DNA of 64,000 nt from the NCBI RefSeq assembly GCF_000182925.2, contig NC_026505.1, positions 5,518,001-5,582,000 of the forward strand, read 5' to 3'. Shown here piece by piece: positions 1-11,714 of this stretch. The translations under genes and the position numbers were made by a program. Each line of letters begins with the position of its first letter. The stretch's first letter is position 1. The notes under the pieces are model-generated. The model saw only the letters and a list, made by a program, of their open reading frames with translations, ran no database searches and was not told where the DNA came from. This DNA is from Neurospora crassa OR74A. Taxonomy: Eukaryota > Ascomycota > Sordariomycetes > Sordariales > Sordariaceae.

Positions 1-425
1 TCTATCTTATCTCCTATTGCTCAGAATCACAGTACTGGCGGTTTTGTGTTTTTGATTCGAAATGCTCTCTGAAAATTCCATGTTGTGTCCGCTCGGTATT
101 TGCGTTGTGGGATTCAATTACCATTCTTGGTTTTGTCCCTTAATGCTGCCTTCTATCTATGCTATGTTATGTATGGATGGATACTACCTATTCCATGCCA
201 TGACATGATGCCAGTTCGATGCTCAACAGTTAAAACCATTACTCATTACATTCTTTCGTTTTTGACAATTTAAGGAAAAGAAAAAGAATTTGAAAAGACA
301 TGACAGATATGTGAGCGACCTAGATGTCCATCTTTCTGTTTTGTGTGAACCGAACCAACGTTCAAGGTTATTGCTGATATCTATCCTCTTTTGAGTATAG
401 CCCAGGAGTGGTTGGTCGTGTGTAG
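1..425. other. intergenic, 3' flank of the first gene
   Basis: No coding region is supported. The stretch is AT-leaning and lies downstream of the stop codon of the minus-strand gene at 426-2773, so it probably contains that gene's 3' untranslated region. The only open stretch (85-273) starts with GTG, is short and has no recognisable motif. Confidence 0.5.
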
Positions 426-2773
426 TTAGACAGCAATAGACTGCTTAGAGGTATGCACCCCCTGATGCCCATGATGACTCCCACTTCCACTCCCACTTCC
501 ACTCCCACTCCCACTGCTTTTCCTCCTCCTCCCCGATAAGTGCAACCGATTCCCACTTCTCCCAGGACTCGAGTCCCTATCGCTACTATTATTGCCCTTT
601 CTTCCTGTTGGAGACCCACTCCTCTTATCTTTTTCAGACGCTGCTGACGACGTCGACGAAGTGGACGAAGACGACGATCTTCTATGTACCCACGATGACG
701 AAGAAGACCGTTTATGATTATCATCCTTCTCGCCAATGGTGATTTTCGGGATGAAAATAGGGATGGTGAATGCCGGCAGTTTGGGTGAGGGGTGGTGGTG
801 TTGTTTCTTGGGAGGTGTTGCGGGTTTAGTGGCTGCTAAGGGTGGAGAGGCGGGGGGCGAAGGGGGAGAATGATGCTTTCCGTGAAGGTGGTGGGCAGAG
901 GTATGGGTGTTGTGGCGCTTGGAAGAGATGGCGGAACGGAGGCGGGGGCTGGACCATTTTTCTTGGCTTTGGTGGTCTTGGGACTCTGGGGTGAGTAAGC
1001 TTGGAGATGAGGTATCGTCCGTGTCATCCGTGAAGTCTTCGTGGGCGGTGGTTGGTTCGGGTTCTACTGAAAGTAGTAAGGCGGTTGACTGTCTTGGAGG
1101 TGTTGGGGGCATTGTCGGTATGTGTTCCTCAGGTTCCTGGTAGTTTGTGTTGATCTCGGTGGTTTCCATGGGCTTGTGATCGCTTTCACATCCGCTCTCG
1201 CTGTCTTCCTCTTCGTCGTCAATGGCAAATTCTTCCGCGATAGGTGACAAGACGATTCCCCTTGGTGTCTTGATCTCGAGCAATGTCTGGACTTCTTGGT
1301 GACCTGGTTCAGATTCAAGTTCAGCCAAAGGCCAGTCTCGGGTTTCTGCTGCTTCAGTCTTGAAACCGATGTGTGCCAGCTCTGTCTTGTAATTGTCTTG
1401 CTGTGCTTCCAGCTCCTCTTCCAGGGTCAGATCGTCACACGGGAAGCCTGTGTCAGGCTCAGGCGCAGGCAACACCAGATGGAGGCTTGAAGACCTGTAT
1501 GAAGCCGGAGAGGCATCTCTTCTCGCTTTCCTTGGGCTGTCAGATTCCGGCTTCTCGTCATCCACATATATCTCCTCGAGCTTATCGTCCATCGCCGCTA
1601 GTTCCGGGCTGGGTGGGGTTGTGCCGCTTTTGCTGATAAAATCCGGATCAGGGTGACTGGAGGGCTCGGCTCGGTACTGTTCGGCTTCTTGTTCTGCTCT
1701 CTTGCGCGCCTCTTCTCGTTCTAGAGCTTCCTCTTCTTCCGTTCTCTGCCAGTACCGCCCCATTGCTGCTTGGTTCGCTCGATGCCTTCGCTGCTTCGTC
1801 GGGCTGGTGAGGTTCTTCTTCAGAGAGTTTTCGTCGTCAAAGCGGGAGATGTAGGTGACTGTGCTCTTGCTCTTGCGCTTCACCGGTAGGAACCGACGTC
1901 CAGGTCCTACTTCAACTCTGTGTACCGTTGCCGTGGCAAATCGGACGGTGGCGGTTCCGTGTCTCTCAGGCCTGCAGATGGATGATCCTGAAGAGGATAC
2001 CGAGCCGGTAATGGAAGTCATGCTGGAGTCCGGTAGAGGCACGAGACAGGCATGGTCTGCTGTGGGCTTCCTGGGGTCATACTCTGGAAGCGTGGTCGAA
2101 AAGCAAGGGATCTTGCGTGGTGGTGGTTTCCGCCCATCTGGACTGGCGACTCGGAGAATTGACTTGGGCTTTGGTGGGGGAGGCAACGGTTGTTGTTGGC
2201 TATGGCTGTGTCAATGATCATTCTTTTACTCATTTATAACATGTAACGATAGGGCGCTTACCCTGGAAGCTTCTCCTTGCTAGCTTTTTCTTCGGAATGG
2301 TCCCCGTTAGAGGCTTCTTCTTTGACTTCTGGTGTGTTTTGGTCCGAGGTGGTTGGTGCGGATGTTGTTGTCTTGTTGACGGCGTCTGTTGATGCGGCCT
2401 TGGTGGGCGTCCTGGAAGAAGATTCCGATGCCTTATTGTCCAGCGTCCAGGAAGGGGCCTTTTTAAGCTTGGCCTTGGTGAGACTGTCTTCGTCGACAGC
2501 GGCAGCACCGGGGACTGATATGGAGAATCTCCGTAAAGCCATTGAGCGTCTACGTGCCTTCTTTTTATCATCGGCACTGGAGCTGTGCCTGCGGCCTCTT
2601 GACAGGCCATGGTGGGATGGTGAGGTGGGTGCTGGCTCGGAAGATGAGGTGGAGGGTGTCTTGGTAGGGCTGGATCTTGGCTGTAACCCTGCCCACGAGA
2701 GAACGGAAGTTAACGAGTCCCTTCTAGTATGCGGCTGACGATGCCTGCTTGACTCTCTTGGCTCTTTGGACAT
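426..2773 (-). CDS. Ser/Pro-rich low-complexity protein, function unknown
   Basis: I do not recognise the family. Two exons are read, complement(426..2205, 2262..2773), 763 residues. The 56-nt intron has a GTAAGC donor and a CACAG acceptor and keeps frame through a split Gly codon. The ATG at 2771-2773 is the first in-frame ATG with a good coding pattern after it. The protein is basic and Ser-rich at the N-terminus. A short charged helix (EEEEALEREEARKRAEQEAEQ) lies near the middle and long acidic stretches follow. The C-terminus is a His/Ser tail with a (GS)n run encoded by a CACTCC-type repeat near 480-515. The least simple segment is around PRKIPCFSTTLPEYDPRKPT, shortly after the intron, and may be a conserved core. 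No membrane segment or signal peptide is seen, so a nuclear or cytosolic disordered protein is likely (inference). Confidence 0.75.
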
Positions 2774-5324
2774 GGTGACTGATGGTTCCTTTTCTGTCTT
2801 TTTGTGTGTGACCGATAAGGAATCCGTTGGTTTAGGGTAGGATACAAAAAAGGAGGGGTGCCGGCTAAAGCGCTTTGTGCCAGCAAGTATATATCGTAAG
2901 GTGACAGCAAATCCAATCACCCGAGCGGTCCCTGAATGGACTAAAGAATCCTGCGAGAAGGAGAGGGCCTGAGTGGTTTTGAAAAAGTGGCTCGGGCATG
3001 TTTAGGTCAAAACTAGGACGACTTCACATCGCGATGAGCCATTGGGATGGCACTGTATGGTACGCGGGGAAGCCAATCACGGCGTGCAGCCGCGCTTTTT
3101 GTGCTGGCTGTATGCCATTTGGCATCACTGGATGAGATAGATGACATAGGTAGTCGTCGACTCTCGGAACGTACTGGATACCGGGTGAGGCGCCCGGAGA
3201 GCGGATTGCTAAGAAAAAAAGCAAAGTCAACAAAGTCTGTAAAAATACTTGAGGTTGGTGTGCCCCTGAATTGGCCTCGACTATCATGGGCATCCCAGCC
3301 TTTTTTGTGCCAACAAACACACATCCAGAACGCCATTCCTCTCTGTTGTCTCCTGATGGCAACCAATGGATAGGCAATGAGCGCGTACCCGATGGATCTT
3401 TCTGTTTCTCTGTTTCCGAGTGATGGGTAAGGGCGCCAGTTGGCAGCAGTTCATGCGGCCAAGCTAGCACTAGTAAGCAGCAGCAAGCAGATCCAAGCAA
3501 ATCCAGACAAATCCAACACTTGTTTCTGGTGGTACAAAATGGAGCCAGGAGCTGTAGAGATTGTGTCATTGGTGGTGCGAGCAACAGCAAGTCGAGGCAC
3601 TCATTGGCGCGGCCAGCAGCAGCTAAGCAACCGAAGGCGGAGTGAGCGGAGCGCAGCGATTTGGTACACGTGTTGAACGCATTCTCGTGGAGGCCGTGAG
3701 CAAACAGGAACTAGAGGTGATAGTGTGCGGTCGAAGAAAAACATGAAACCCGACTTTCTGTGTTTCGGTGAGATGGATGAAACATGTGGTTCTAAGCCGT
3801 GATCAGTTGTGCCCAAACTCAGTAGGTACATAATGTCGGCCGCTTCTGCCGCACAACTGAACCACAAGCAAGGCAAGTGACTAGGGAGGCAGCGGCAGTG
3901 ATAGTGGACGGAGAAACGGAGTGACGGAGTGACGGAGGTTAGCCGACCGGGTGTAGTGACCTTTTTGGTTCGGATCCGCTCACAGGCCGAAGGGACCTGG
4001 ACTGAGGATGTCAGGACGGGATAAGCGGGCTTCTTCGCTGATGGACTCGGCCGATGGACCCTGCCGCGTTCAGCCCCGGTGCTCTCAACGTGAATGTTTG
4101 GCTGCTGCCGCCGAGCCCGACCGCCGGTCCCAAATCCATCACTGCAAAATTTCGAGGCAATGAACCAATCGGCGGACTCTCGCTCCAGACAACGGGAATC
4201 TTCCCTCTTACACTATTAGTCTAGTGTACTATGTAGTAACATTTCTTATCTTATCTGAACCTCGCAAGGTCCTCAGAATACCGCATACCTACGGCTACTC
4301 TCGGCCCAATTGACGTCAAGAGGTCAAATTCCGTACTTTTGAGTGATGGGAATTCCAAGCTGCCAATTCGTTGCATTTCACCGCATCTTACACTACATAC
4401 GTCGGAAAGATCAATGACAACCTGTGTGTTATCAAAGGTCTGTTGATCTTACGTACCTGTAACAACCCCTCTGTCGTGACGCCATGAGCCATTGACGGTG
4501 ATGATGATGACTCTTTTGTTGGAGTTTCGGGGTAAACTGAAGGGCGTGCCGAAGTGGGCCAAATTATGCCAGGGGCTGCGACCTCGGCGGCAAGGGTCCG
4601 TTCCAACCGACATTTTTCTCCCCCCGCGGCAAACAAAAGTTGTGTTGATACGACCTTCATGACTCAACATCCATCTTCAATCTACAATGAATGTCTGGTC
4701 AATTACAATGGCCTCCGTCTTCGGTGCTTGGAATCTGCACCACAAACGTGGCAATGGGGCGGCATTGACGATCTGACCCCTCCGGTGCTCCAGGTTCCTT
4801 TTACTCGGGTTGAACAATGTGGACAAATAACGTGGGAGTTACATCGATCCCAAACGAGGAGGTTGTTGAAGACTGAGACATCGATGTAAGCGGCGCATAC
4901 CTGCGGCATATCGCTTGTCCAAGGCCGCGGATAGGCACAGCCTACCTATGCGCCGTCCCTTCGAGAATCTTGGACTACTTTTCTTCTTACCCACATCTCC
5001 AAAAATCCCCACCTGACCTCTTGTTAATGAAAATCCATTGGTCAATGGGTCAGACATAACCAGTGTCAGGACTTGGGAAACTGAAGAAAAAGAATGACTC
5101 CGGTCCACGAGTGATCCCGGTCTTTGTTATCGGTCCCGTACCTCTCTGGGCCTCGGGTCCCCCAACCCTCCGTCTCCATCCGTCTTTTCTCTCCCGTGGC
5201 GTTGCCGTCTCATGATAAAACTTTCTTTCCCCCCCCCCCCATCTTGATACTACTTCTCCTCTCTCTATAACTTCTCTTCATACCATCCCAACACCCGGTA
5301 CCACTACGCTCCCAATAATTCAAA
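2774..5324. other. divergent intergenic region between the first gene and the aminotransferase gene
   Basis: This 2.5 kb separates two divergently transcribed genes and should hold both promoters. Open stretches of up to 188 codons (3024-3590, minus) begin with non-ATG codons and look like chance. A GCN4/CPC-1-type TGACTCA lies at 4660-4666 and a half site TGACTC at 5095-5100. A C-rich tract sits at about 5229-5240, in the probable leader of the aminotransferase gene. Confidence 0.55.
4660..4666 (+). promoter_or_regulatory. CPC-1/GCN4-type site TGACTCA upstream of the aminotransferase gene
   Basis: A perfect TGACTCA lies about 660 bp upstream of the aminotransferase start codon, with a half site TGACTC at 5095-5100. 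TGA(C/G)TCA is the known recognition sequence of the GCN4/CPC-1 bZIP activators of amino-acid biosynthesis genes. Placement ahead of a branched-chain amino-acid gene makes a functional role plausible, but no binding is shown. Confidence 0.45.
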
Positions 5325-6637
5325 ATGGTGTCCCATTCCGAACCCCCCAAGGAGGACCTTTCTGCCGTTGCCCTCGAGCACACCATCGACGAGGCCAACG
5401 CCCTCATCAACGGCACCTCCGATGTCCCCAAGATCCAGGAGCTCGATGCCTCCAAGCTCGTCGTCACCCTCGCCGACCCCAATGCTCGCCAGGTCCCCGA
5501 CGAAGCGACTGCGAATGCTGCCTCCGAGACCATCTGCACCGACCACATGGTCACTGTCTCCTATAACGTCGAGTCTGGCTGGGGTGTCCCCGAGCTCAAG
5601 CCCTACGGCCCCATCTCCCTGATGCCCACGGCCTCCGTCCTTCACTACGCCACCGAGTGCTTCGAGGGTCTCAAGGTCTTCCGCGGCTTCGATGGCAAGC
5701 TCCGCCTCTTCCGCCCCAACCTGAACGCCAAGCGCCTGCTCATGTCCACCCTCCGTATCGCCCTCCCCGGCTTCGACCCTGTCGAGGTTGAGAAGCTCAT
5801 CGCCAAGCTCGTTGCCGTCGATGGCGCCAAGTGGCTCCCCAAGGACCGCCCCGGCTCCTTCCTCTACATCCGCCCCGCTGTCATCGGCACTCAGCCCCAG
5901 CTCGGCGTCCAGGCCCCCAAGCAGGCCCTTCTCTTCATCACTGTTTCCTTCATGCCTCGCATGGACAGCCCCGCCGGTGGCATGCGCCTTCACACCAACC
6001 CCGAGGATATGATCCGCGCTTGGGTTGGCGGTTTCGGCTACGCCAAGGTCGGTGCTAACTACGGTCCTTCCCTCCTCGCTACCAACGAGGCCAGGGCCCG
6101 CGGCTTCCACCAGATCCTCTGGCTCTACGGCAAGGAGGCTTACTGCACTGAGGCTGGTGCTTCCAACTTCTTCATCGTCTGGCGCGCCAAGGAGTCCGAG
6201 GGTGGCAAGCTCCAGCTCCTGACTGCTCCTCTTGACGATAAGCTCATCCTTGACGGTGTCACCCGCCGTTCCGTCCTCGAGCTCGCCAAGGCCCGCCTTG
6301 CTGGCGAGGTCGAGGTTGTCGAGCGCCGCTACACCATCGATGAGGTCATCGAGGCTGACAAGGAGGGCCGCATTGTTGAGGCTTTCGCCGCCGGTACTGC
6401 CGTATGTTACTGTTTCCCCCCCATAGCTCATCTTTCCGCCCAAGCACGTACTAACTTTGCCGTTTACAGTTCTTCATCGCCCCTGTCTCCCAGATCCACC
6501 ACCGTGGCACCGACGTCCACATCCCTCTCGGCGAGAACGACTCCGGCGTCTATACCACCAAGATCAAGTCCTGGATGAAGGACATCATGTACGGCAACGA
6601 GCAGCACGAGTGGGGTGTCGTCATCAACGAGGAGTAA
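5325..6637 (+). CDS. branched-chain amino acid aminotransferase (BCAT)
   Basis: The enzyme is a PLP-dependent fold-type IV transaminase that interconverts leucine, isoleucine and valine with their 2-oxo acids, using glutamate/2-oxoglutarate. Exons are 5325..6401 and 6470..6637, 414 residues. The 68-nt intron has a GTATGT donor, a TACTAAC branch site and a TTTACAG acceptor. Family motifs are clear: SVLHYATECFEGLKVFRG, GSFLYIRPAVIGT, the PLP-lysine segment GYAKVGANYGPS (Lys241) and TEAGASNFFIVW. The length is slightly above yeast Bat1/Bat2. The N-terminus (MVSHSEPPKEDL) is acidic and does not look like a mitochondrial presequence, so this may be the cytosolic form (inference). Codon use is strongly C-biased, as in highly expressed fungal genes. 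A TGACTCA element upstream suggests cross-pathway control. Confidence 0.95.
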
Positions 6638-7729
6638 GCCTGCCCAATACACCCACATAGCGATCTGATACCCCCCCTTTGGACCATCGACTCTAGCGAG
6701 CGAGGGATCTTCCAACTCCGGCCCCCCCTTACTGGATTTCTGGATTCTCTTTTTTTTGTCGCTGTGCAATGTCTCTTGTCATTTGATTGTTTTTGGAAAC
6801 CAAGCGTTTGCTTTGCAAAAGAGTTGGGAAAAGGACAAGGATTATTCACACGACACTTGATATAAACAGGGATGAGGCTGTCGCTGGCCAAAAGAGGAAG
6901 AGAGAGCAGAATGAGGAGGCAAAGCGCGAGTAAACCTCGCTCGCTCCTTTTGCCTTTCATCGACCACTACAAAGAAGGACGACCGCCTATCTAGAGTGGA
7001 GGTGTAGAGAACTGAACAACAACAAAAAACAAAACGTACGGATGATGGTACCCGGTATGCATAGCATTCGCATATGCGAGTGCATGGAGCCATACGCCAA
7101 AGAGGATAAATTTTGCATTTCAAGTGCTTTCCAAAGAAGCGAAAGCAAAATTAAAAACATCAAAAGCATGCAGGGAAGAAAAAGAGCGGCACATTTGGGC
7201 GTTTTGGGTTTTCGACATATTCCCTGGAGGGGATGATAAGAGTAGAGAGATTTCTTCGTCTTTTTTTATAGAAGCGTCTGTATACCCGGAAGAGCGAATA
7301 AAGTTAACAAAGATTAACTCTGTTCCGTTTATGAAATATGTGTGGTGCAAGGACCTTTGATATGCAACACGGCTGGGAAGGTAGGACAGGCAGTTAATCT
7401 ACTACTTCCTTATCTACCTGTCTACCACCGGTTAAATAGACATGAGGTCGTTTTAAGGCTCAGTCAAACCTTACCAAACCTTAGCAGTACTACTAACAGC
7501 GGCAATCACAGCATCGCTTCCAGGTTACACAGACATGGACATAAGACGAAATAACGGAACGTGTAAATATAGACGCTACCAACGCTGTGAAAACCTGAAA
7601 ATTCTGTAGATCTTTCCAACTCAATCTCGACGTCTCACCCAATTTCTTCTACATCCGTCTATCTTTCTCTCTTTCACACTCTACCTGTCCTCCACAACCA
7701 CCACATTTTGGTTTTTCTCCCACCTACAA
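6638..7729. other. convergent intergenic region (aminotransferase / ERV41)
   Basis: The region lies between the 3' ends of two convergent genes. It is AT-rich with many short A and T runs, consistent with 3' untranslated regions and poly(A) sites. Open stretches here are under 100 codons and show no family motif. Confidence 0.5.
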
Positions 7730-9057
7730 CTAATCATCACGCTCATGTCCCTTCCCACCCAACATACCCTCACTCGGCCCTCCGGCCCTCCTCCTCCTCT
7801 TCCCCCACACCTCCTGACACCAATCACTAATCCTGTACCCCCAATGACCCGCCACCAGCGCACCACTAATGACATTGACGACCTTGATGATAAAAACCAG
7901 GAAAGAATCCCGTTCCTCGTCGATGTGCAGCAGAATCGGCTCAATGTCGTACTTGACAAAGATGCCCGGGATGATGCGCTCCGTGACTTCCTGCGACTGC
8001 TCCGTGACGGCGTACTGGTTCGTGACGATGGATTTGCCTGACGACGAGTAGACGGTGGGGACGACAGAAATAAAATACTGGAACTTGTGGAAGTTGGCCG
8101 AGGCGATGTTGACGGTTTGGTCGAGCGGGTTGACGAGGGAGGGGAGAAAGGGGCCGAAGGAGAGCTCGGAGATGATGTGGGAGAAGTTGAATGCTGTTTT
8201 TTGTTGTTGTTAGTAGCTGTTGTTGTGGAAAATAGAGTTGGATGGTTGAAGTTTCGGCAAAGGTAAGAGAAAGAGAAAAGAAAACAAACCAGAATGATCC
8301 AAATGCTGGCCAAACTCCATATATCCATGTCCTTTGGCCGTAATATGAAAGTCGCCCTGGACCTTGTTCAACTCCAGACTGCCAAACACCCTACAGCTGT
8401 CCGGCGTCGCCCCCCACAACCGCGGCGTCCTCGCCCACTTGGCCTTCCGCCTGCCCAAAGAAACAATATCATGCACGTGCTCCTCCCCAAACCCTTCGTC
8501 ATGCCCCTGCCCCTGCATGTACCCCTCGCCCGTAACCACCTTGCCCTGGGCGTCCCGTCCCAGCTTGTGAATCCCCTTGTTGTCGACCCAGTGCTGCCAC
8601 ACCGTCGGGTCGCGATGCAGCCGGGAGGCAGCCAGGATGCGGTCGCCGGCCGCGTCTTGCACGTTGATGTGGATGTCTTGGCACTTCATTTTGACGACAA
8701 TGTCGAGGTTGATGTCGAGGGCGTGGGAGACGCCCTTTTCGACGGCAAAGGTGTGCGATTCCGAGCCGCGCCACCAGCGGGAGGCTTCGGACCAGAAGAG
8801 GATGAAGGAGATGAGGCCGACGAAGACGGTCCATTTGCCGCCGGCGGTGGTGCGGGTTACGTATTGGGGTTTGGATTTGGCTGTGTAGTAGTAGGTAGGA
8901 CTTTCATGTTAGTTTATTTGAAGATGTATGAAAGCGCATTGGATGTGGGAGGGAGGGGAGGGAGGGACGTACGGAAAGCGTCAAAGGCGCTGACTATGCT
9001 CCCCTTGGCGCCAAAGGCGTCTTCGTCTAGTTGACGCTTCTCGTCGTAGCCGTTCAT
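7730..9057 (-). CDS. ERV41: Erv41-type COPII cargo-receptor subunit (ERGIC2 family)
   Basis: Erv41 pairs with Erv46 and cycles between ER and Golgi in COPII/COPI vesicles as a cargo and retrieval receptor. Three exons are read, complement(7730..8193, 8290..8880, 8973..9057), 379 residues. Introns of 96 and 92 nt have GTTTGT and GTACGT donors; the first listed carries CTACTAAC before its acceptor. The N-terminus has the family FDAFPK motif. It is followed by one membrane segment (KWTVFVGLISFILFWSEAS), a lumenal domain with INVQDAAGDRI, the family-typical GSLELNKVQGDFHITAKG and HIISELSFGPFLPSLVNPLD, and a second membrane segment near the C-terminus (FLVFIIKVVNVISGALVAG). Length fits Erv41 better than the longer Erv46. 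The short C-terminal tail is cytosolic by family topology. Confidence 0.93.
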
Positions 9058-11714
9058 CTTTATGCGTGTATGTGTTTGTGTATCGTAACCGGAGTTGCGA
9101 AAAGGTAAATATGTCTGGTTTCGTATGTTGGATGCGATTCAGCACTGCAATCCGTGCCGGTGTTGTTGGTCCCCCTTCTTCCTCTGCCACTTGTCAGGGC
9201 GGCGGCGGCAACCCAAGCTGTCGGTTGGTGGTGACAGTGACCACTGTTTTCCGTTTTGAATTTCTTTTCGATTCCAATCTACAGCGGATTTCTGATCCTG
9301 AGCTACCGCATTGGTGTTTTTTTCGAAAAGCACTTTGTCGTCGAGACCCGATGGTGTAGTTCCGGAAGGACACAGCCGGCTACTGCTGCAGGTAGCTCTT
9401 GTCCTTTGGGGGAAATTGCGAATGCGCCCACTCAGCTAATTCGTCATCCGGTTCGCGAGGATTGGCTCGGTTCGTTGGACTAAACAAATCCACTCAGTCC
9501 CTGCTGTGGAAAGAAAGAGGATGAAGATTCAAGCTATGTACTAGTACACCAAACACTGAAGAAAGCAGAAGCAAGTTCTATGGAAAAAGGGTGGTGATCC
9601 TGGCGGCTGAAAGACACCGGGCGTTCGTTCCCTTGCATGGATGAGGTGCCATTCGGAGGACATTCATCGATGAGGACAAGTGGACGTTGGTCCCCGCGAA
9701 ACGATCCGCCGTGGCTTGGCGTTTGGCCGTAGATCCCTGTGTGCCTGACAGGGGCCTGTTACGGGAACTACGCTGGAATTAGCTCGAGCATGCGCATGGC
9801 TGGCGGGAACCCGTTTGCCATACTTAACCCTGACCCTGACAGGCCTGCCTTGCTTTACCCCTGAATCGTCGTCAACAACATCACTCCGTTACCGTTACAT
9901 GACATTTCGTCTGGTGTTAGTAACAACTTCTTCGCCGGCATTTGACGAGAATTCAGGATATTTTCTGAGGGTTCCTACGTGCCTGATTACAGGTCCAATT
10001 CTCTAGACCCTTTGTTTTGTCCAGTTGTCTTTCTTTGAATTTCCGAGCATATATCACGGTGCTGGTTACGATCTCTATGTATCTTTACGTGCTCTCAACG
10101 ACTCCTATCACGGCAGTAATCCGTTTTCAAACCCGTCTCCCTTTTTGAATGTTATGACTCCGTAACTGTCCGTCCTTCTCGTGTACCTCATAGCATTGTT
10201 GGCCGTTCAAGGCTTGGTCTCTGATGTATTGGCTTTGTGTCCATGTTGTTCAAGGGAGTCCGGACTTTATGGATACGAGGTGTAGGCGTGGTGTGTTTGT
10301 ACAACACTCCCATGGAAATCTAATTGGTTTAAATCTCTTGGTTAACATATCCAAGCGCTTCTGTACCTATCCAGTTAGCCCCCCATTTTGATGAAGATGA
10401 CCTAGCCGTACTTTCAGTGTGCTATCTTGGATACCCGTGATGATTCTGATGAATGTTTACATATCGAAAATATGTTAGGCATGTTTAAGGTTGTTGGAAC
10501 GGCTGTCTTTGAGGACATGTATCAATCCAACAAAGAAACAAGTCCTGGACTGTATCCGCAACCTGTAAAAGTCGTCACGTTAGAACAAAAAGGATAGTAG
10601 TCAGATGGAGAGCTTCGTATTGTGTTACACTTGATGTATCCTATGTAAGATGCCATACATTTTGACCTGTTAATTTTTCAGTTCCCTCTATTCGCTTGGA
10701 GAAGCACCATTTCAGGTAATTTCATCCATTATTGTTCGCGATAACAAACAATAATCAAAAACGGACGGGCAGACCGCCGCGCGGTCAACCACTTTCTTAA
10801 ATCGTTGCTACTGAATGATGGAGAGTTTATCGTTGGCAGATACGGTACTGCTCATTGCCATCGATGCCATAGAACCCAATGGGATAATGCCCAGGAAACT
10901 CCTCAGGCCCATTGTCATATCCACAAACATCTTTATTGCACCTGCCCAACATCTCGTTGACTGAATCCTGACATTCTTTTGACGGGAGGTTCTGGCCTTT
11001 CTCGTCTCCTGAATGGATTCAAAAAGATAGCTGGAGGCAACTTTCTTTGACATCCCGCTATCAATGCAGCGCGCTCACCAGGTCCCTTCCTCTCCTCGAA
11101 CAAATATCAACCTTCATCCCTCCTGCAGCTCTATCTGGAAGTTACCTCCCCACCAGCCATCGAAGCACTCCCGCTCAGCTGGGAACCCGGCATCTTCCCG
11201 CCTTCAGCTCCGTAACTCCTACGACAAGCAGTACCTGCCAAGAAGGTTTCCCCGCCGTACCTAAAGGTACCTCTTGCTCTACTTACCTTTCCAACCCGCG
11301 GAAGGGCTCCGTGAGTACTTTCTCATCCCCCACTCACGCAAGCAAACATACTCTCGAGGGGAAGGTACGACGTACCTGGACCCGCTCACTCCACTACCTT
11401 CCCCGTCCTTCCTACCTCCCTTCACCCAAGGTTTGTGTCAGATTTTCTTTCTCGGAAATTTGCCAATCATCAGGTCACGCTTCTCTCTCCTTCCATCGGT
11501 GTCATGACTCTCTCCCACGAAGCCAGTACCTAAAACTAGCAATTTCTTTTTCGCTCTGTCTCAGCTGGCTCGCCGTCGAATAGTCACCATCCGGTAGCAT
11601 ACCCAACAGCGTACACTCTACACACTTCCAAGGCTGGACGCGTCCAGAGCACACGTACTATACTCGGTGCGTATATTAACAGAAGCGCACACCTTTCTGC
11701 GTCACTAACAACTG
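9058..11714. other. divergent intergenic region (ERV41 / large unknown protein)
   Basis: I see no supportable gene in this 2.65 kb. A pyrimidine-rich stretch at about 11050-11700 precedes the plus-strand gene and looks like its promoter and leader. The 178-codon open stretch at 11047-11583 begins with TTG and shows no domain. Confidence 0.5.

Noticed and set aside
3024-3590. 188-codon minus-strand open frame
   Set aside because: No ATG at its start, no motif, and it lies in a divergent promoter region.
5304-6443. 379-codon open frame opposite the branched-chain aminotransferase
   Set aside because: Antisense shadow of a highly biased gene; no recognisable domain.
11047-11583. 178-codon plus-strand open frame
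   Set aside because: Begins with TTG, is Ser/Pro/Thr-rich because the DNA is pyrimidine-rich, and lies in the likely promoter and leader of the next gene.
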